DNA of 64,000 bases from an uncultured Aquimonas sp. Lineage in GTDB: Bacteria > Pseudomonadota > Gammaproteobacteria > Xanthomonadales > Xanthomonadaceae. The position numbers and the translations under genes were made by a program. Positions 55,558 to 63,956 of this stretch are shown here, in pieces. The notes under the pieces were generated by a model. That model was not told the DNA's origin. It saw only the letters and a program-made list of their open reading frames with translations, and did no database searches. The DNA is taken from assembly GCF_937888285.1 (NCBI RefSeq), contig NZ_CALART010000107.1, positions 1 to 64,000 on the forward strand, read 5' to 3'. The stretch's first letter is position 1. Each line of letters begins with the position of its first letter.

Positions 55558-55994
55558 AACTGCCCGGCTCCCGCGCCGAGATCGAACAGCTGATTCCGCA
55601 TGCCGGCAGCATGTGCCTGCTCGAACGCGTGCTGGCGTTCGACGACAGCGGTCTGCACGCGCAGAGCGATGCCCACCGCGACCCCGCGCACCCGTTGCGA
55701 CGCGAGGGACGCCTGTCGACCCTGCACCTCTGCGAGTACGGCGCCCAGGCCATGGCCGTGCACGGCGGCCTGCTGGCCGCCCGCGAAGGCCGTGTGGCGC
55801 CGCCCGGCCTGCTGGTGTCGCTGCGTGGGGTCGAGCTCGCACGCGAGTTCATCGACGAGTTGCCCGGCCCGCTCGACGTGTTCGCGGTCGACGTGTCCGA
55901 CAGCGGGGCGGGCTGGCAGTGCGGCTTCCGCATCGAGCATTCGGGTGAGGTGCTGGCCACCGGGCGCGCGGCGGTGCTGCGGCGGGATCCATAG
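55554..55994 (+). CDS. Hotdog-fold dehydratase-like protein of the pigment cluster
   Basis: 146 residues. It has the IPHAGSMCLLERVLAFD opening and the HLCEYGAQAMAVHGGL helix of the second dehydratase type in aryl polyene clusters; the acidic residue of LCEYGAQ sits where hotdog dehydratases place their catalytic Glu/Asp. With the short FabZ-like protein at 51.2 kb it gives the usual pair. Last gene of the overlapping operon; a GGTGGGCC palindrome follows the stop immediately. Confidence 0.88.
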   Translation: MKLPGSRAEIEQLIPHAGSMCLLERVLAFDDSGLHAQSDAHRDPAHPLRREGRLSTLHLCEYGAQAMAVHGGLLAAREGRVAPPGLLVSLRGVELAREFIDELPGPLDVFAVDVSDSGAGWQCGFRIEHSGEVLATGRAAVLRRDP

Positions 55995-56843
55995 GGTGGG
56001 CCCTGGCCCGCCATGAGCTCCACGCTCGCCCCGGTCGCGTTGCATTGCTTCGGCGCTCGAAGCGAAGAGCAGGAGCTTTCGGTCAGCCCTTTGGGCTGCC
56101 CGACCTCGGTGCTGTCATAGGGTGGGCCCTGGCCCACCATGAGCCCAATGCTCGCCCCTGTCCTGTTTCGCCGCTTCGCCGCTCGAAGCAAAGAGCAAGA
56201 GCTTTCGGTCAGCCCTTCGGGCTGCCCGACCTACCTTTCTTTGCGTGGCCAAAGAAAGGTAGGCCAAAGAAAGGCCACCCCTCGTCCGCGCCCTTCGCGC
56301 ATCCGTGCGCGAAGGGTTCGCGAGAGTCCGTGGGTGTTCGTGGACAGGCCGTCCCTGGCCTGTCACGAACATCGGCCGCATCCCTGCGGCCGCCCCTGCG
56401 GGCTGATCCACGAACTCCCGCCGCTCCCCAGGGGCCCCGTGGAAGAGCGCGGGCTCCTGCCCGCAAAAGCGCAGAGCCAAAGCCGAGGCGCAAAGCCGGA
56501 GCGAGAAGCCGCAGCGAGAAGCCGCAGCGAGAAGCCGGAGCGAGAAGCCGGAGCGAGAAGCCGGAGCGGAAAGCTTCGGCTGCCTTGTCTCGCTCCAAGC
56601 CCAAGTGCGCTAGGGTTGCCTCCCCTGCTGCACTGCCTCTCCCCGTGTGATCGCCCGACGCCAGAGCCTTCGCGAAGCGAAGGCGAATGGGCAGAGGAGG
56701 CCGCGTGCCGCAAGATTTCGTCCCCTCTCCCCAACCCCTCTCCCACAAGGGGAGAGGGGCTCGAACCTTCGCTTCCGTCGCCCGGCCCTCAGCTGCCGAG
56801 TGCCCAATCCCCAATCCCCAATCCCCAATCCCCGCGCTCACCC
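55995..56843. repeat. 849-bp gap splitting the pigment operon, with copy B of the multi-hairpin element
   Basis: GGTGGGCC palindromes at about 55995-56012 and 56121-56138; a partial element copy at 56041-56105; the full ~330-bp multi-hairpin element (copy B, to about 56470); five 13-bp tandem repeats AGCGAGAAGCCGG (56500-56564); a CCCCTCTCC palindrome at about 56722-56762; and four CCAATCC heptads (56797-56835) ending nine bases before the next start. No gene is supported. Confidence 0.9.
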
Positions 56844-57575
56844 ATGACCACCCTCCCTAAACGCGCCCTCGTCACCGGCGGCAGCGGCGATCTCGGCAGC
56901 GCCATCTGCCGATCGCTCGCCGAGGCCGGCCACCACGTCTACGTCCACGCCAACAGCGGCGTCGATCGCGCGCAGGCGCTGGTCGATGAACTGCTTGCGG
57001 CGGGGCGTTCCGCCGAGGCCATCGCCTTCGATGTCGCCGATGCCGAGGCCTGTGCCCAGGCCACCGCGAAGATGCTCGAAGCCGGCCCGATCCAGATCGT
57101 CGTCAACAATGCCGGCATCCACGACGACGCGCCGATGGCCGGCATGAGCGAGGCGCAGTGGAAGCGCGTCATTGACGTCAGCCTGCACGGCTTCTTCCAC
57201 GTCACCCAGCCGCTGCTGCTGCCGATGGCGCGCACGCGCTGGGGCCGCGTGATCAGCATTTCCTCGGTGGCCGCCGTGCTCGGCAACCGTGGCCAGACCA
57301 ACTACGCCGCCGCCAAGGCCGGACTGCACGGCGCCACCCTGTCGCTGGCGCGCGAGATGGCCAGCCGCGGGATCACCGCCAACGTGGTCGCGCCGGGGGT
57401 GATCGCCGGGCGCATGGCGGCCGATGCGTTCCCACCCGAGATGATCAAGGCGACCGTTCCGGCGGGCCGCGCGGGTCGACCCGAGGAAGTCGCAGCGCTG
57501 GTGGCCTTCCTTGCGTCGGAGGGCGCGTCCTATGTGAACGGGCAGGTGATCGGGGTGAATGGGGGGATGGGGTGA
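56844..57575 (+). CDS. FabG-like 3-ketoacyl-ACP reductase of the pigment cluster
   Basis: 243-residue SDR that reduces 3-ketoacyl-ACP to the 3-hydroxy form with NADPH. TGGSGDLGS (near 10-18), NNAG (near 89), Ser in ISISSVAAVLG and catalytic YAAAK (near 154) are present, with FabG spacing and the C-terminal GQVIGVNGGMG. ATG 56844 lacks a Shine-Dalgarno because repeat heptads abut it, so translation signals may be unusual. The long upstream open frame is repeat sequence. Confidence 0.93.
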   Translation: MTTLPKRALVTGGSGDLGSAICRSLAEAGHHVYVHANSGVDRAQALVDELLAAGRSAEAIAFDVADAEACAQATAKMLEAGPIQIVVNNAGIHDDAPMAGMSEAQWKRVIDVSLHGFFHVTQPLLLPMARTRWGRVISISSVAAVLGNRGQTNYAAAKAGLHGATLSLAREMASRGITANVVAPGVIAGRMAADAFPPEMIKATVPAGRAGRPEEVAALVAFLASEGASYVNGQVIGVNGGMG

Positions 57576-57648
57576 TCGGTAACGCAGGCGGTGTGTAGTT
57601 GGGGGCTTGAGGCCTGCACCGGTGACCTGGAGTGCTGCGACAGGGCGA

Positions 57649-58077
57649 ATGTCGGCGACTGAGGGGACGAAAAACGTGCGCAGGGCGGACTCCGTGGACT
57701 TCGATCTGAACATCGCGCTGTATTCGGAGGCGGACGCGTGCTTTCGCAAGGGCCGGTATCGCGAAGCCTTGCGTCTGTTCAAGCGAGCAGCGCGGGCGGA
57801 TCCCCTCGATAGCGACTGCTGGTTCGCGATCGGTAGCTGTCTTGATGCGCTGAATCGCCCGACTCGGGCCGAGGCCGCCTATCTGAAGGCGCTGTCGATG
57901 GCGCGCGAGGAAGACCATCCTGCCCTGTACTTCAACATTGGCAACGCGCTGTTTGACCAGCAGCGTTTTGAAGCAGCGGTGAGCTGGTACGCGAGAGTTC
58001 CTGCCGAACATGAAGTCTTCGCACGCGCCGAGCGCAATCGGCGCCTTGCCGAATCGAAGGCGAAGCGCACTTCGTAG
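57649..58077 (+). CDS. TPR protein of the pigment region
   Basis: 142 residues. Three TPR helix pairs are visible: FRKGRYREALRLFKRAARADPLD, FAIGSCLDALNRPTRAEAAYLKAL and FNIGNALFDQQRFEAAVSWYARV. The layout resembles SycD/LcrH chaperones of type III secretion, but no secretion genes are near, so a cytoplasmic adaptor role is all one can say. The start ATG 57649 is favoured over TTG 57607. The stop codon TAG is the first base group of an inverted GGTTGG repeat. Confidence 0.7.
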   Translation: MSATEGTKNVRRADSVDFDLNIALYSEADACFRKGRYREALRLFKRAARADPLDSDCWFAIGSCLDALNRPTRAEAAYLKALSMAREEDHPALYFNIGNALFDQQRFEAAVSWYARVPAEHEVFARAERNRRLAESKAKRTS

Positions 58078-58714
58078 GTTGGTGCAGAGCGCAGCGAGGC
58101 CCAACGTCGCAGCCTCAATGCCTGTCACGAGATTCGAGTGCGCGACGTTGGGCCTCGCCTTCGGCTCGGCGCCAACCAACCGGGTTGAATGCGTGCGCTT
58201 GCGTTGAAGGTCTGACGTCGCAGGGGGTGGCGTCGACAACGCATTCGGAATCTGCTTTGGCCTTGGCTTTGGCTTTGGCTTGCGCTCTTGCGGGCAGGAG
58301 CCCGCGCTGTTCCACGGGGCCCCTGGGGAGCGGCGGGAGGCGGTCGATCCGCCCGCAGGGGCGCCGGCACGGATGCCGGCGCGGCTTTCGACAGGCCAGG
58401 GATGGCCTGTCCGAAAACCCCGACCGACTCACGCGAACCCGCAGCGCAGGGATGCGCGTAGGGCGCGGACTAGGGGTGGCCTTCTCTTTGGTTACTTTCT
58501 CTTGGCCACGCAAGAGAAAGTGACTCGGGCAGCCCGCAGGGCTGTCCGAAAGCTCTGGCTCTTCCGCTTCGAGCCGCTCAGAGCAAAGAGCCGAGGCTTG
58601 ATGCGCGGGATGGTTGGAGCACTCGCTCCGCCCGGCCCCCTCCCCAACCCCTCCCCCGGTGGGAGAGGGGCTCAACCCGGCGCCTAGCCCAACGCCAGAG
58701 GGCAATGCCTCGCC
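58078..58714. repeat. 637-bp gap with a GGTTGG inverted element and copy C of the multi-hairpin element
   Basis: The inverted element spans 58075-58181 (GTAGGTTGG...CCAACCAACC). TTTGGC hexamers lie at about 58248-58281. Copy C of the multi-hairpin element, reversed relative to copies A and B, lies at about 58283-58600. A CCCCTCCCC-type palindrome lies at about 58639-58675. No gene supported on either strand. Confidence 0.88.
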
Positions 58715-60358
58715 CTATGCCGCCCCTTTCCACTCCGCCGTCAGCAGCGGCTCCGCCTTGTCCGCCACCGGCGCCTTGGCCAGCAGGGCGCCCAGCGCCG
58801 ACACATCGAGCGCGGGATGGGTTTCGCGCGCCAGCGTCATCAATTCGCGCGCCAGTTGCCGCAGGCAGACGAGGTTCGAGCGCATCCGCGCCTTGAAGGC
58901 CGCATCGTCCAGATCATCGCGCAGGGCGCGGTTCAACTCCGCGAACCAGCCCAAGCGCGCCTGGTCCAGGAAGGCCGACGAATCCACCGCCGCGTGCGGG
59001 CGCGCGTTCGCCGCGCACCAGCGCTGCAGCAGGTCCTGCATCGCGAAGTTCAAGGCCTTGGCTTCGGCCAGTTCGGGCTTGAGTCGCGACAGGGTGCTGA
59101 GGTCGTCGATGCGATGGCCGAAGAACAAGGCGGCCAGCACGCCCCAGTAGTAGCTGTAGTCCCACAGCACCTTGAGCGGCATCAGCTGGGCGTCGCCGAA
59201 CAGGCCGTACTGGCCGCGGTACATGGCCATGGTGCTTTCGTAGAAGCTGAAGTAGAGCTGCTCATAGACGCCGGCATAGGGCTGCCAGGCTTCGCCCGCG
59301 CGGTCCTTCTCGATCAGCCGGCTGATGTAGGTGTTGCTGATCGCGATGAAGTCGCTGCCGGGCGAGTAGAACGGGTCGAGAAACACACCGGCCTCGCCGG
59401 TCAGCGCCCAGCGCTTCGCGCTGAACACCTGCTTGCAGCCGTAGCTGAAATTGCGGAAGAAGGCGAAGTCCTGCAGTTCGTTACGCATCGGCTCGATGGC
59501 CTGGTGCACGCGGGGCTGGTGCTGGGCCAGCCAGTCCATGGCCTTCTCGAAACTGTTCATCGTCTCCAGCGGGTGCATCTCGGCATCGCAGACGATGCCC
59601 ACCGAATGCGAGCCCGAGGACAGCGGGATCAGCCAGACCCAGTAGCCGGGGCCGACCAGATGGTTGGTGCTGCGCCAGCGCTCGGGCGGCGTGCAGCGGC
59701 CGAGCCAGTCGGCATTGGCCGACCAGTCGTGCGGATCGATCATGCCCTTGACGCGGAACCACACGGCATTGGCCTTGTGGCCGTTGTCCTCGGCCAAGCC
59801 CAGCTTGCGCTTGATCAGCCCGGCGCGGCCGCTGGCATCCACCACCCAGCGCGCCTGCGCTGTGCTGCGCTCGCCAGCGCGCTCCCATTCGACGCGGTGC
59901 GCGCTGTCGTCCTCGCTGAGCTCGATCTGCTTGACCACAGCACCGTCGATGAACTCGATGCCCAGCGACTGCGCGCGCTCGGCGAGGAAGTTCTCGAAGC
60001 GGCCGCGGTCGATCTGCCAGGCGCCGGTCGGCAGGGACTGGCTGGCGCCGAGTTCGGCGCAGCGGTCCGGCGCCGAGTGGCCTTCCGAGAAGAAGAAGCG
60101 GAAGCCGAACTTGACGATGTGTTCCTGATCGAGATGCTCGCGCAGGCCGAGCACGTCGCCAAAGTAGTTGGCGGCGATCTCGACCGTGCTCTCGCCGATC
60201 TTGAAGGCGGCCTCGGGCACCGGATGCGCGCGCCGCTCGATCACGCGGATGCGCGTATCGGCATCGCGCTGCTTCAGCTGCAGGGCGAGCGTGAGGCCGG
60301 CGAGGCCGCCGCCCAGGATCAGCACGTCGACGGGAGTCAGGTCGGTCGCGGTAGTCAT
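58715..60358 (-). CDS. Second FAD-dependent halogenase-like protein of the pigment cluster
   Basis: 547 residues. The FAD motif LILGGGLAGLTLALQL (near 14-29), GESTVE loop (near 54) and the halogenase signature WVWLIP (WxWxIP, near 251) are present, as is GEAGVFLDPFYSPGSDF (near 318). IVKFGFRF near residue 83 contains a Lys in the zone where flavin halogenases keep their catalytic Lys. It is larger than the 48.8 kb paralogue. It overlaps the glycosyltransferase stop (ATGA) and likely acts in the same block. A monooxygenase or reductase role is possible. Confidence 0.87.
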   Translation of the reverse strand: MTTATDLTPVDVLILGGGLAGLTLALQLKQRDADTRIRVIERRAHPVPEAAFKIGESTVEIAANYFGDVLGLREHLDQEHIVKFGFRFFFSEGHSAPDRCAELGASQSLPTGAWQIDRGRFENFLAERAQSLGIEFIDGAVVKQIELSEDDSAHRVEWERAGERSTAQARWVVDASGRAGLIKRKLGLAEDNGHKANAVWFRVKGMIDPHDWSANADWLGRCTPPERWRSTNHLVGPGYWVWLIPLSSGSHSVGIVCDAEMHPLETMNSFEKAMDWLAQHQPRVHQAIEPMRNELQDFAFFRNFSYGCKQVFSAKRWALTGEAGVFLDPFYSPGSDFIAISNTYISRLIEKDRAGEAWQPYAGVYEQLYFSFYESTMAMYRGQYGLFGDAQLMPLKVLWDYSYYWGVLAALFFGHRIDDLSTLSRLKPELAEAKALNFAMQDLLQRWCAANARPHAAVDSSAFLDQARLGWFAELNRALRDDLDDAAFKARMRSNLVCLRQLARELMTLARETHPALDVSALGALLAKAPVADKAEPLLTAEWKGAA

Positions 60359-61170
60359 GCGGTGCGGCCCTCGAGTACAGGCGTAACGGGCTCCGGCAGA
60401 GTCGCCGGGCCCGGGTCAAAAATGCGTGGGCGCGAGCGCCGCGCCTCGATGTAGCGCGGGATCACGCGGCCATAGGTCCAGACCCGGCCGACCACGTGCG
60501 AGGTGATGCGGTAGAGGTCGGTGAGCGGGCGGAAGTGGCTGCGGCGGAACTGCCCGGCCAGGCCGTCGCCGGCATAGCGCGATTCGATCGGCACCGACAC
60601 GCAGCCCATGCCCAGCCGGCGTGCGGCCTGGATGAGGATGTCGGCCTCGAACACGAAGCCCTCGCCGGCGACGTCGGCGATTTCGCAGACTGCGCGCGGG
60701 TAGTAGCGCTGGCCGCTCTGGGTGTCGGCGATGCGATAGCCGGTGGCCCAGGCGATGCCCCAGTCGCCGAACTCGTTGGCGAGCCGGCGGTGGATCGGCT
60801 GCTGGGCGCGCTTCTTCAGGCGCGCGCCGATGATGATGTCGTTGGGGAACCTGTCCGCCGCGGCCACGAGGCGCGGCACGTCCGAGGCCAGGTGCTGGCC
60901 GTCGCCGTCCATGCTGACCACGCCGTCGATGTCGAGCGCGAGTGCCGCGCGGAAGCCGCTGCGCAGGCCCTCGCCCTTGCCGCGGCGGGTGGCGTGCTGG
61001 ATCAGGGTGATCGGCAGATCGGCGATTGCAGCTACGGTGCCGTCGGTGGAGCCGTCGTCGATCACGATCACGTGCGGCGTGCAGGCCAGCGCGCCTTCGA
61101 CCACCTCGCGGATGCGCAGGGCTTCGTTCAGGGCGGGAATGATCACCGCGGTGCGGGCGAGCTCAGCCAT
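60355..61170 (-). CDS. Family 2 glycosyltransferase
   Basis: 271 residues, GT-A fold. VIIPALNEALRIREVVEG (near 8-25), IDDGSTDGT (near 37-45) and VSMDGDGQH (DxD-like, near 85-93) are the nucleotide-sugar and metal-binding blocks of GT2 enzymes. There is no transmembrane helix. In related pigment clusters a GT2 enzyme decorates the polyene or its lipid carrier. It overlaps the ketosynthase-like gene start by eight bases and the FAD protein by four, so the block is translationally coupled. Confidence 0.9.
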   Translation of the reverse strand: MAELARTAVIIPALNEALRIREVVEGALACTPHVIVIDDGSTDGTVAAIADLPITLIQHATRRGKGEGLRSGFRAALALDIDGVVSMDGDGQHLASDVPRLVAAADRFPNDIIIGARLKKRAQQPIHRRLANEFGDWGIAWATGYRIADTQSGQRYYPRAVCEIADVAGEGFVFEADILIQAARRLGMGCVSVPIESRYAGDGLAGQFRRSHFRPLTDLYRITSHVVGRVWTYGRVIPRYIEARRSRPRIFDPGPATLPEPVTPVLEGRTA

Positions 61171-61951
61171 GACGCAGCTCCAGCACGAGGCGGCTGTCCA
61201 TGCCTGCGGGCAGCTCGCAGATGTCTTCGCCACGGGCCAGCGCCTGGGCCAGACGCGCGGCCGGGGCCATGGCATTGCGCGCGGTCGCTTCGATCAGCGG
61301 GCCGGCGGCTTCGGCGCAAACGCCGGCCTCGATCCGCGGCACCAGGCTCAGCCCGCTGCCATCGGCGCGGTCCAGCACCAGGGCGAAGCCGAACAGGCCC
61401 TCGCTCTTCGATGTGTGCTGCAGCGGGCCGCCGGCCGGGCTGTCGTAGGCCACCAGCAGCAGCGGGCCGCCATCGATGGCGATCTGCAGCGCGGCTTCGA
61501 TCAGGCCCTGGGCGAAGCTGGCGTCGAAGGCCGAGATCGCGGTGGCCGGCGCATGGCAGCCGACGCCGATGGTCCAATAGCCAGCCGCGGCGTTGTGCAC
61601 CGAGTTGTGGAACCTGGTCGGCGAGACTTCGGTGGGGGCCGTCGCCAGCGTCGCGCACATGTAGTCGGTGATCGCCAGATCGCCGTGGGTGGAGGTGAAC
61701 ACCGAGGGCAGGGCGGCCGGATCGGCGCCGGCGTTTGCACACGCAGCTTCCGCGACCAGAAGGGCCAGCAGCACCGAGTCCGGCGCGCGGCGGCGCTCGT
61801 TGGCCGGCAGCATCGAGGGCGCGGGCTTCTTCGGCGCGCCTTCGACGAGCCCTGCTTCGCCGCGCGCGAACGCGGCCATCGCAGCCCAGTCGGGCAGGCC
61901 GTCGGCGAAGGCGCCGATGCCCAGCACTTTCAGCTCCGGCAGGCCGCTCAT
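61163..61951 (-). CDS. Ketosynthase-like chain-length-factor partner
   Basis: 262 residues. A beta-ketoacyl-synthase fold is suggested by FHNSVHNAAAGYWTIG, CHAPATAISAFDASFAQGL and AIDGGPLLLVAYD. It is much shorter than KASII enzymes (about 410) and shows no active-site Cys context of the TACSSS type, so it is probably a non-catalytic partner of the 61.9 kb ketosynthase, analogous to the chain-length factor of type II polyketide synthases. Its start overlaps the ketosynthase stop (ATGA). Confidence 0.87.
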   Translation of the reverse strand: MSGLPELKVLGIGAFADGLPDWAAMAAFARGEAGLVEGAPKKPAPSMLPANERRRAPDSVLLALLVAEAACANAGADPAALPSVFTSTHGDLAITDYMCATLATAPTEVSPTRFHNSVHNAAAGYWTIGVGCHAPATAISAFDASFAQGLIEAALQIAIDGGPLLLVAYDSPAGGPLQHTSKSEGLFGFALVLDRADGSGLSLVPRIEAGVCAEAAGPLIEATARNAMAPAARLAQALARGEDICELPAGMDSRLVLELRHG

Positions 61952-63141
61952 GCGCGTGCCTCCGCGCCGAACACCAGCGAGCAGTTGTTGCCGCCGAAGC
62001 CGAAGGAGTTGTTCATCGCGTAACGCACCTCGCCGCGCGTGTTCTCGCGCAGGATCTGCGGGCCGCAGGCGGGGTCGGGGTCGTCGCAGTTGAGCGTGCC
62101 GGGCATCAGGCCCGACTCGATGGCTTCGATCGCGATCAGGCTTTCGACGATGCCGGCAGCACCCAGGGTGTGGCCGGTGTAGGCCTTGGTCGAGCTCGCG
62201 CGCAGGCACTCGCCGAACAGGCGCGCCACCGCGCCGGCCTCGATCTCGTCGTTCTTCGGCGTGGCGGTGCCGTGCAGGTTGAGGTAGTCGATGTCGGCAG
62301 GCGCGAGCCCCGCACGCGCGATCGCCGCCTGCATGCACAGCCGCGCGCCGAGGCCCTCGGGATGCGGGCTGCTCATGTGGTGGGCGTCCGAGGACTCGCC
62401 GTAGCCCAGCAGGCGCGGGCCCGCGCCCTCGCGTTCGAGGATCGCATAGCCGCCGGCCTCGCCCAGCGACAGGCCGTTGCGCGCCACATCGAAGGGCCGG
62501 CACTGCGCGGTGGACACCAGACCCAGCGCATTGAAGCCGAACAGCACGCTGCCGCAGAGGGTGTCGACGCCGCCCACCAGGGCCGCATCGACCACGCCGG
62601 CCTGGATCAGCCGCGCGGCCTGGGCGAACACTTTCGCGCTGGACGAACACGCCGTGGCCACGGTCACGCAGGGCCCGCGCAGGCCGGTGGCGGCGGCGAG
62701 GAAGCTGCCCAGCGAATGCGGCGTATGGATGATCGGACGGTGCAGATCGGCCGGGAAGCGGTCGCCGTCGAGCCGCGTGTAGGCCTCTTCCGAAGCGCCG
62801 ATGCTGGACGTGCTGGTGCCGATGATGATCGCCACGCGCGCGGCCCCGTAGCGCTCGCGCAGGGCCTCGACCCGCGCCGCCACGCCGTCCTGCTGCAGGG
62901 CGAACCAGGCCAGGCGGTTGTTGCGGCAGTCCCAGCCCATCAGGTCGGCGGGCAGCTGCAGGTCCTCCAGCCCGTCGACGCGGCCGATCCAGGTCTCCAG
63001 CGGATGCGCGGAGAAGTCATTGCGGCGCAGCCCGCTGCGGCGTGCCGCCAGCGCCTCGCGCATCGAGTCCAGTCCCGCGCCGCAGGCGGTGGTCAGGGTG
63101 CGGGCGGTAATCGCCAGCGGCGGCATGGCTGCAGCAGACAT
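61948..63141 (-). CDS. Beta-ketoacyl-ACP synthase (FabF-like) of the pigment cluster
   Basis: 397 residues. Catalytic Cys in VATACSSSAK (near 163), His in NLHGTATPKNDEIE (near 290) and His in HTLGAAGIVES (near 324) give the Cys-His-His triad of condensing enzymes. It extends the aryl-primed chain by malonyl units. ATG 63139-63141 is taken; a second in-frame ATG five codons in is possible. It heads a leftward block of four overlapping genes. Confidence 0.94.
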   Translation of the reverse strand: MSAAAMPPLAITARTLTTACGAGLDSMREALAARRSGLRRNDFSAHPLETWIGRVDGLEDLQLPADLMGWDCRNNRLAWFALQQDGVAARVEALRERYGAARVAIIIGTSTSSIGASEEAYTRLDGDRFPADLHRPIIHTPHSLGSFLAAATGLRGPCVTVATACSSSAKVFAQAARLIQAGVVDAALVGGVDTLCGSVLFGFNALGLVSTAQCRPFDVARNGLSLGEAGGYAILEREGAGPRLLGYGESSDAHHMSSPHPEGLGARLCMQAAIARAGLAPADIDYLNLHGTATPKNDEIEAGAVARLFGECLRASSTKAYTGHTLGAAGIVESLIAIEAIESGLMPGTLNCDDPDPACGPQILRENTRGEVRYAMNNSFGFGGNNCSLVFGAEARA

Positions 63142-63956
63142 CAGCTCAGGGTGTCCTCTTCGAATGGGCGAAGTATAGAGAGCCGGGATCGGGGACTCGG
63201 GATTCGGGATTCGTCAGAGCAGGTTGCGGCAGGGCGACCGTTACCGAGCATTGGAAGGCTCCGTGGGGGTTGCGGCTGGCCGACGGTCTTCACATCCGCG
63301 CAGAAACAGGCCTTGGCCCCGCCATCCTGGAGCTTGCCAGCGCGGCGTCGCCGTGCAGGTGTGCTCGAAGAAACGTGGGTTCGTCATCCCCGCGCATGCG
63401 GGGATCCAGGACTCATGCGACTGGGGTGGGCTTTCCGGGGCCCCCGTCCCCGCCTTCGCGAGGACAGGCTCTGCGCGGGGGCGACGACAACAGGTGTAGG
63501 CGCGAGCGCTTTGTTTCTTGAGAGCTTGCCCCGCACAGCGGAGACAGCCTGCCGGAGACCCTCGGCCCCAAGGCCACGACGTGCCGTGCTGGAACGTCCC
63601 CGTGCGCTCGCGCCACGCGCTGCGAACAAGGACAATGCGCGGCGGCGCGCGCGCCGACTACGAGGCTCGCGCGCTTTCACGAATCCCCTCCCGGCCCGAG
63701 CGCCATGCGTTGCGGAAGCTCGCATAGGGTGGGGCCCCGGCGGACCAAGGCCTTCGCCACGCAATACCCCAGACCGGCGCTCACGGCAGAGACAGCCTGC
63801 CAAAGCCGCTCGCCACAGGGCCACGAGGTACTGTGCTCGAGCATCACTGCGTGCTCGCTCCGCGTGCCCCGAGCAAGGACAATGCGGCTGCGTGCTCGCC
63901 GAGCCACGACGCTTCCGCGCTTTCACGAATCCCCAATCCCCAATCCCGGTTCTCAA
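63142..63956. repeat. 815-bp gap with repeat units
   Basis: GGATTCGGGATTCG heptads at 63180-63212; one unit of the 168-bp family at about 63365-63525, with CATCCCCGCGCATGCGGGGAT and a closing TTTGTTTCTTGAGAG; a degenerate GGTGGGGCCCC palindrome near 63725; and two related segments that begin AGACAGCCTGCC (63542 and 63791). Heptads return at 63925-63948. No gene is supported. Confidence 0.8.
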
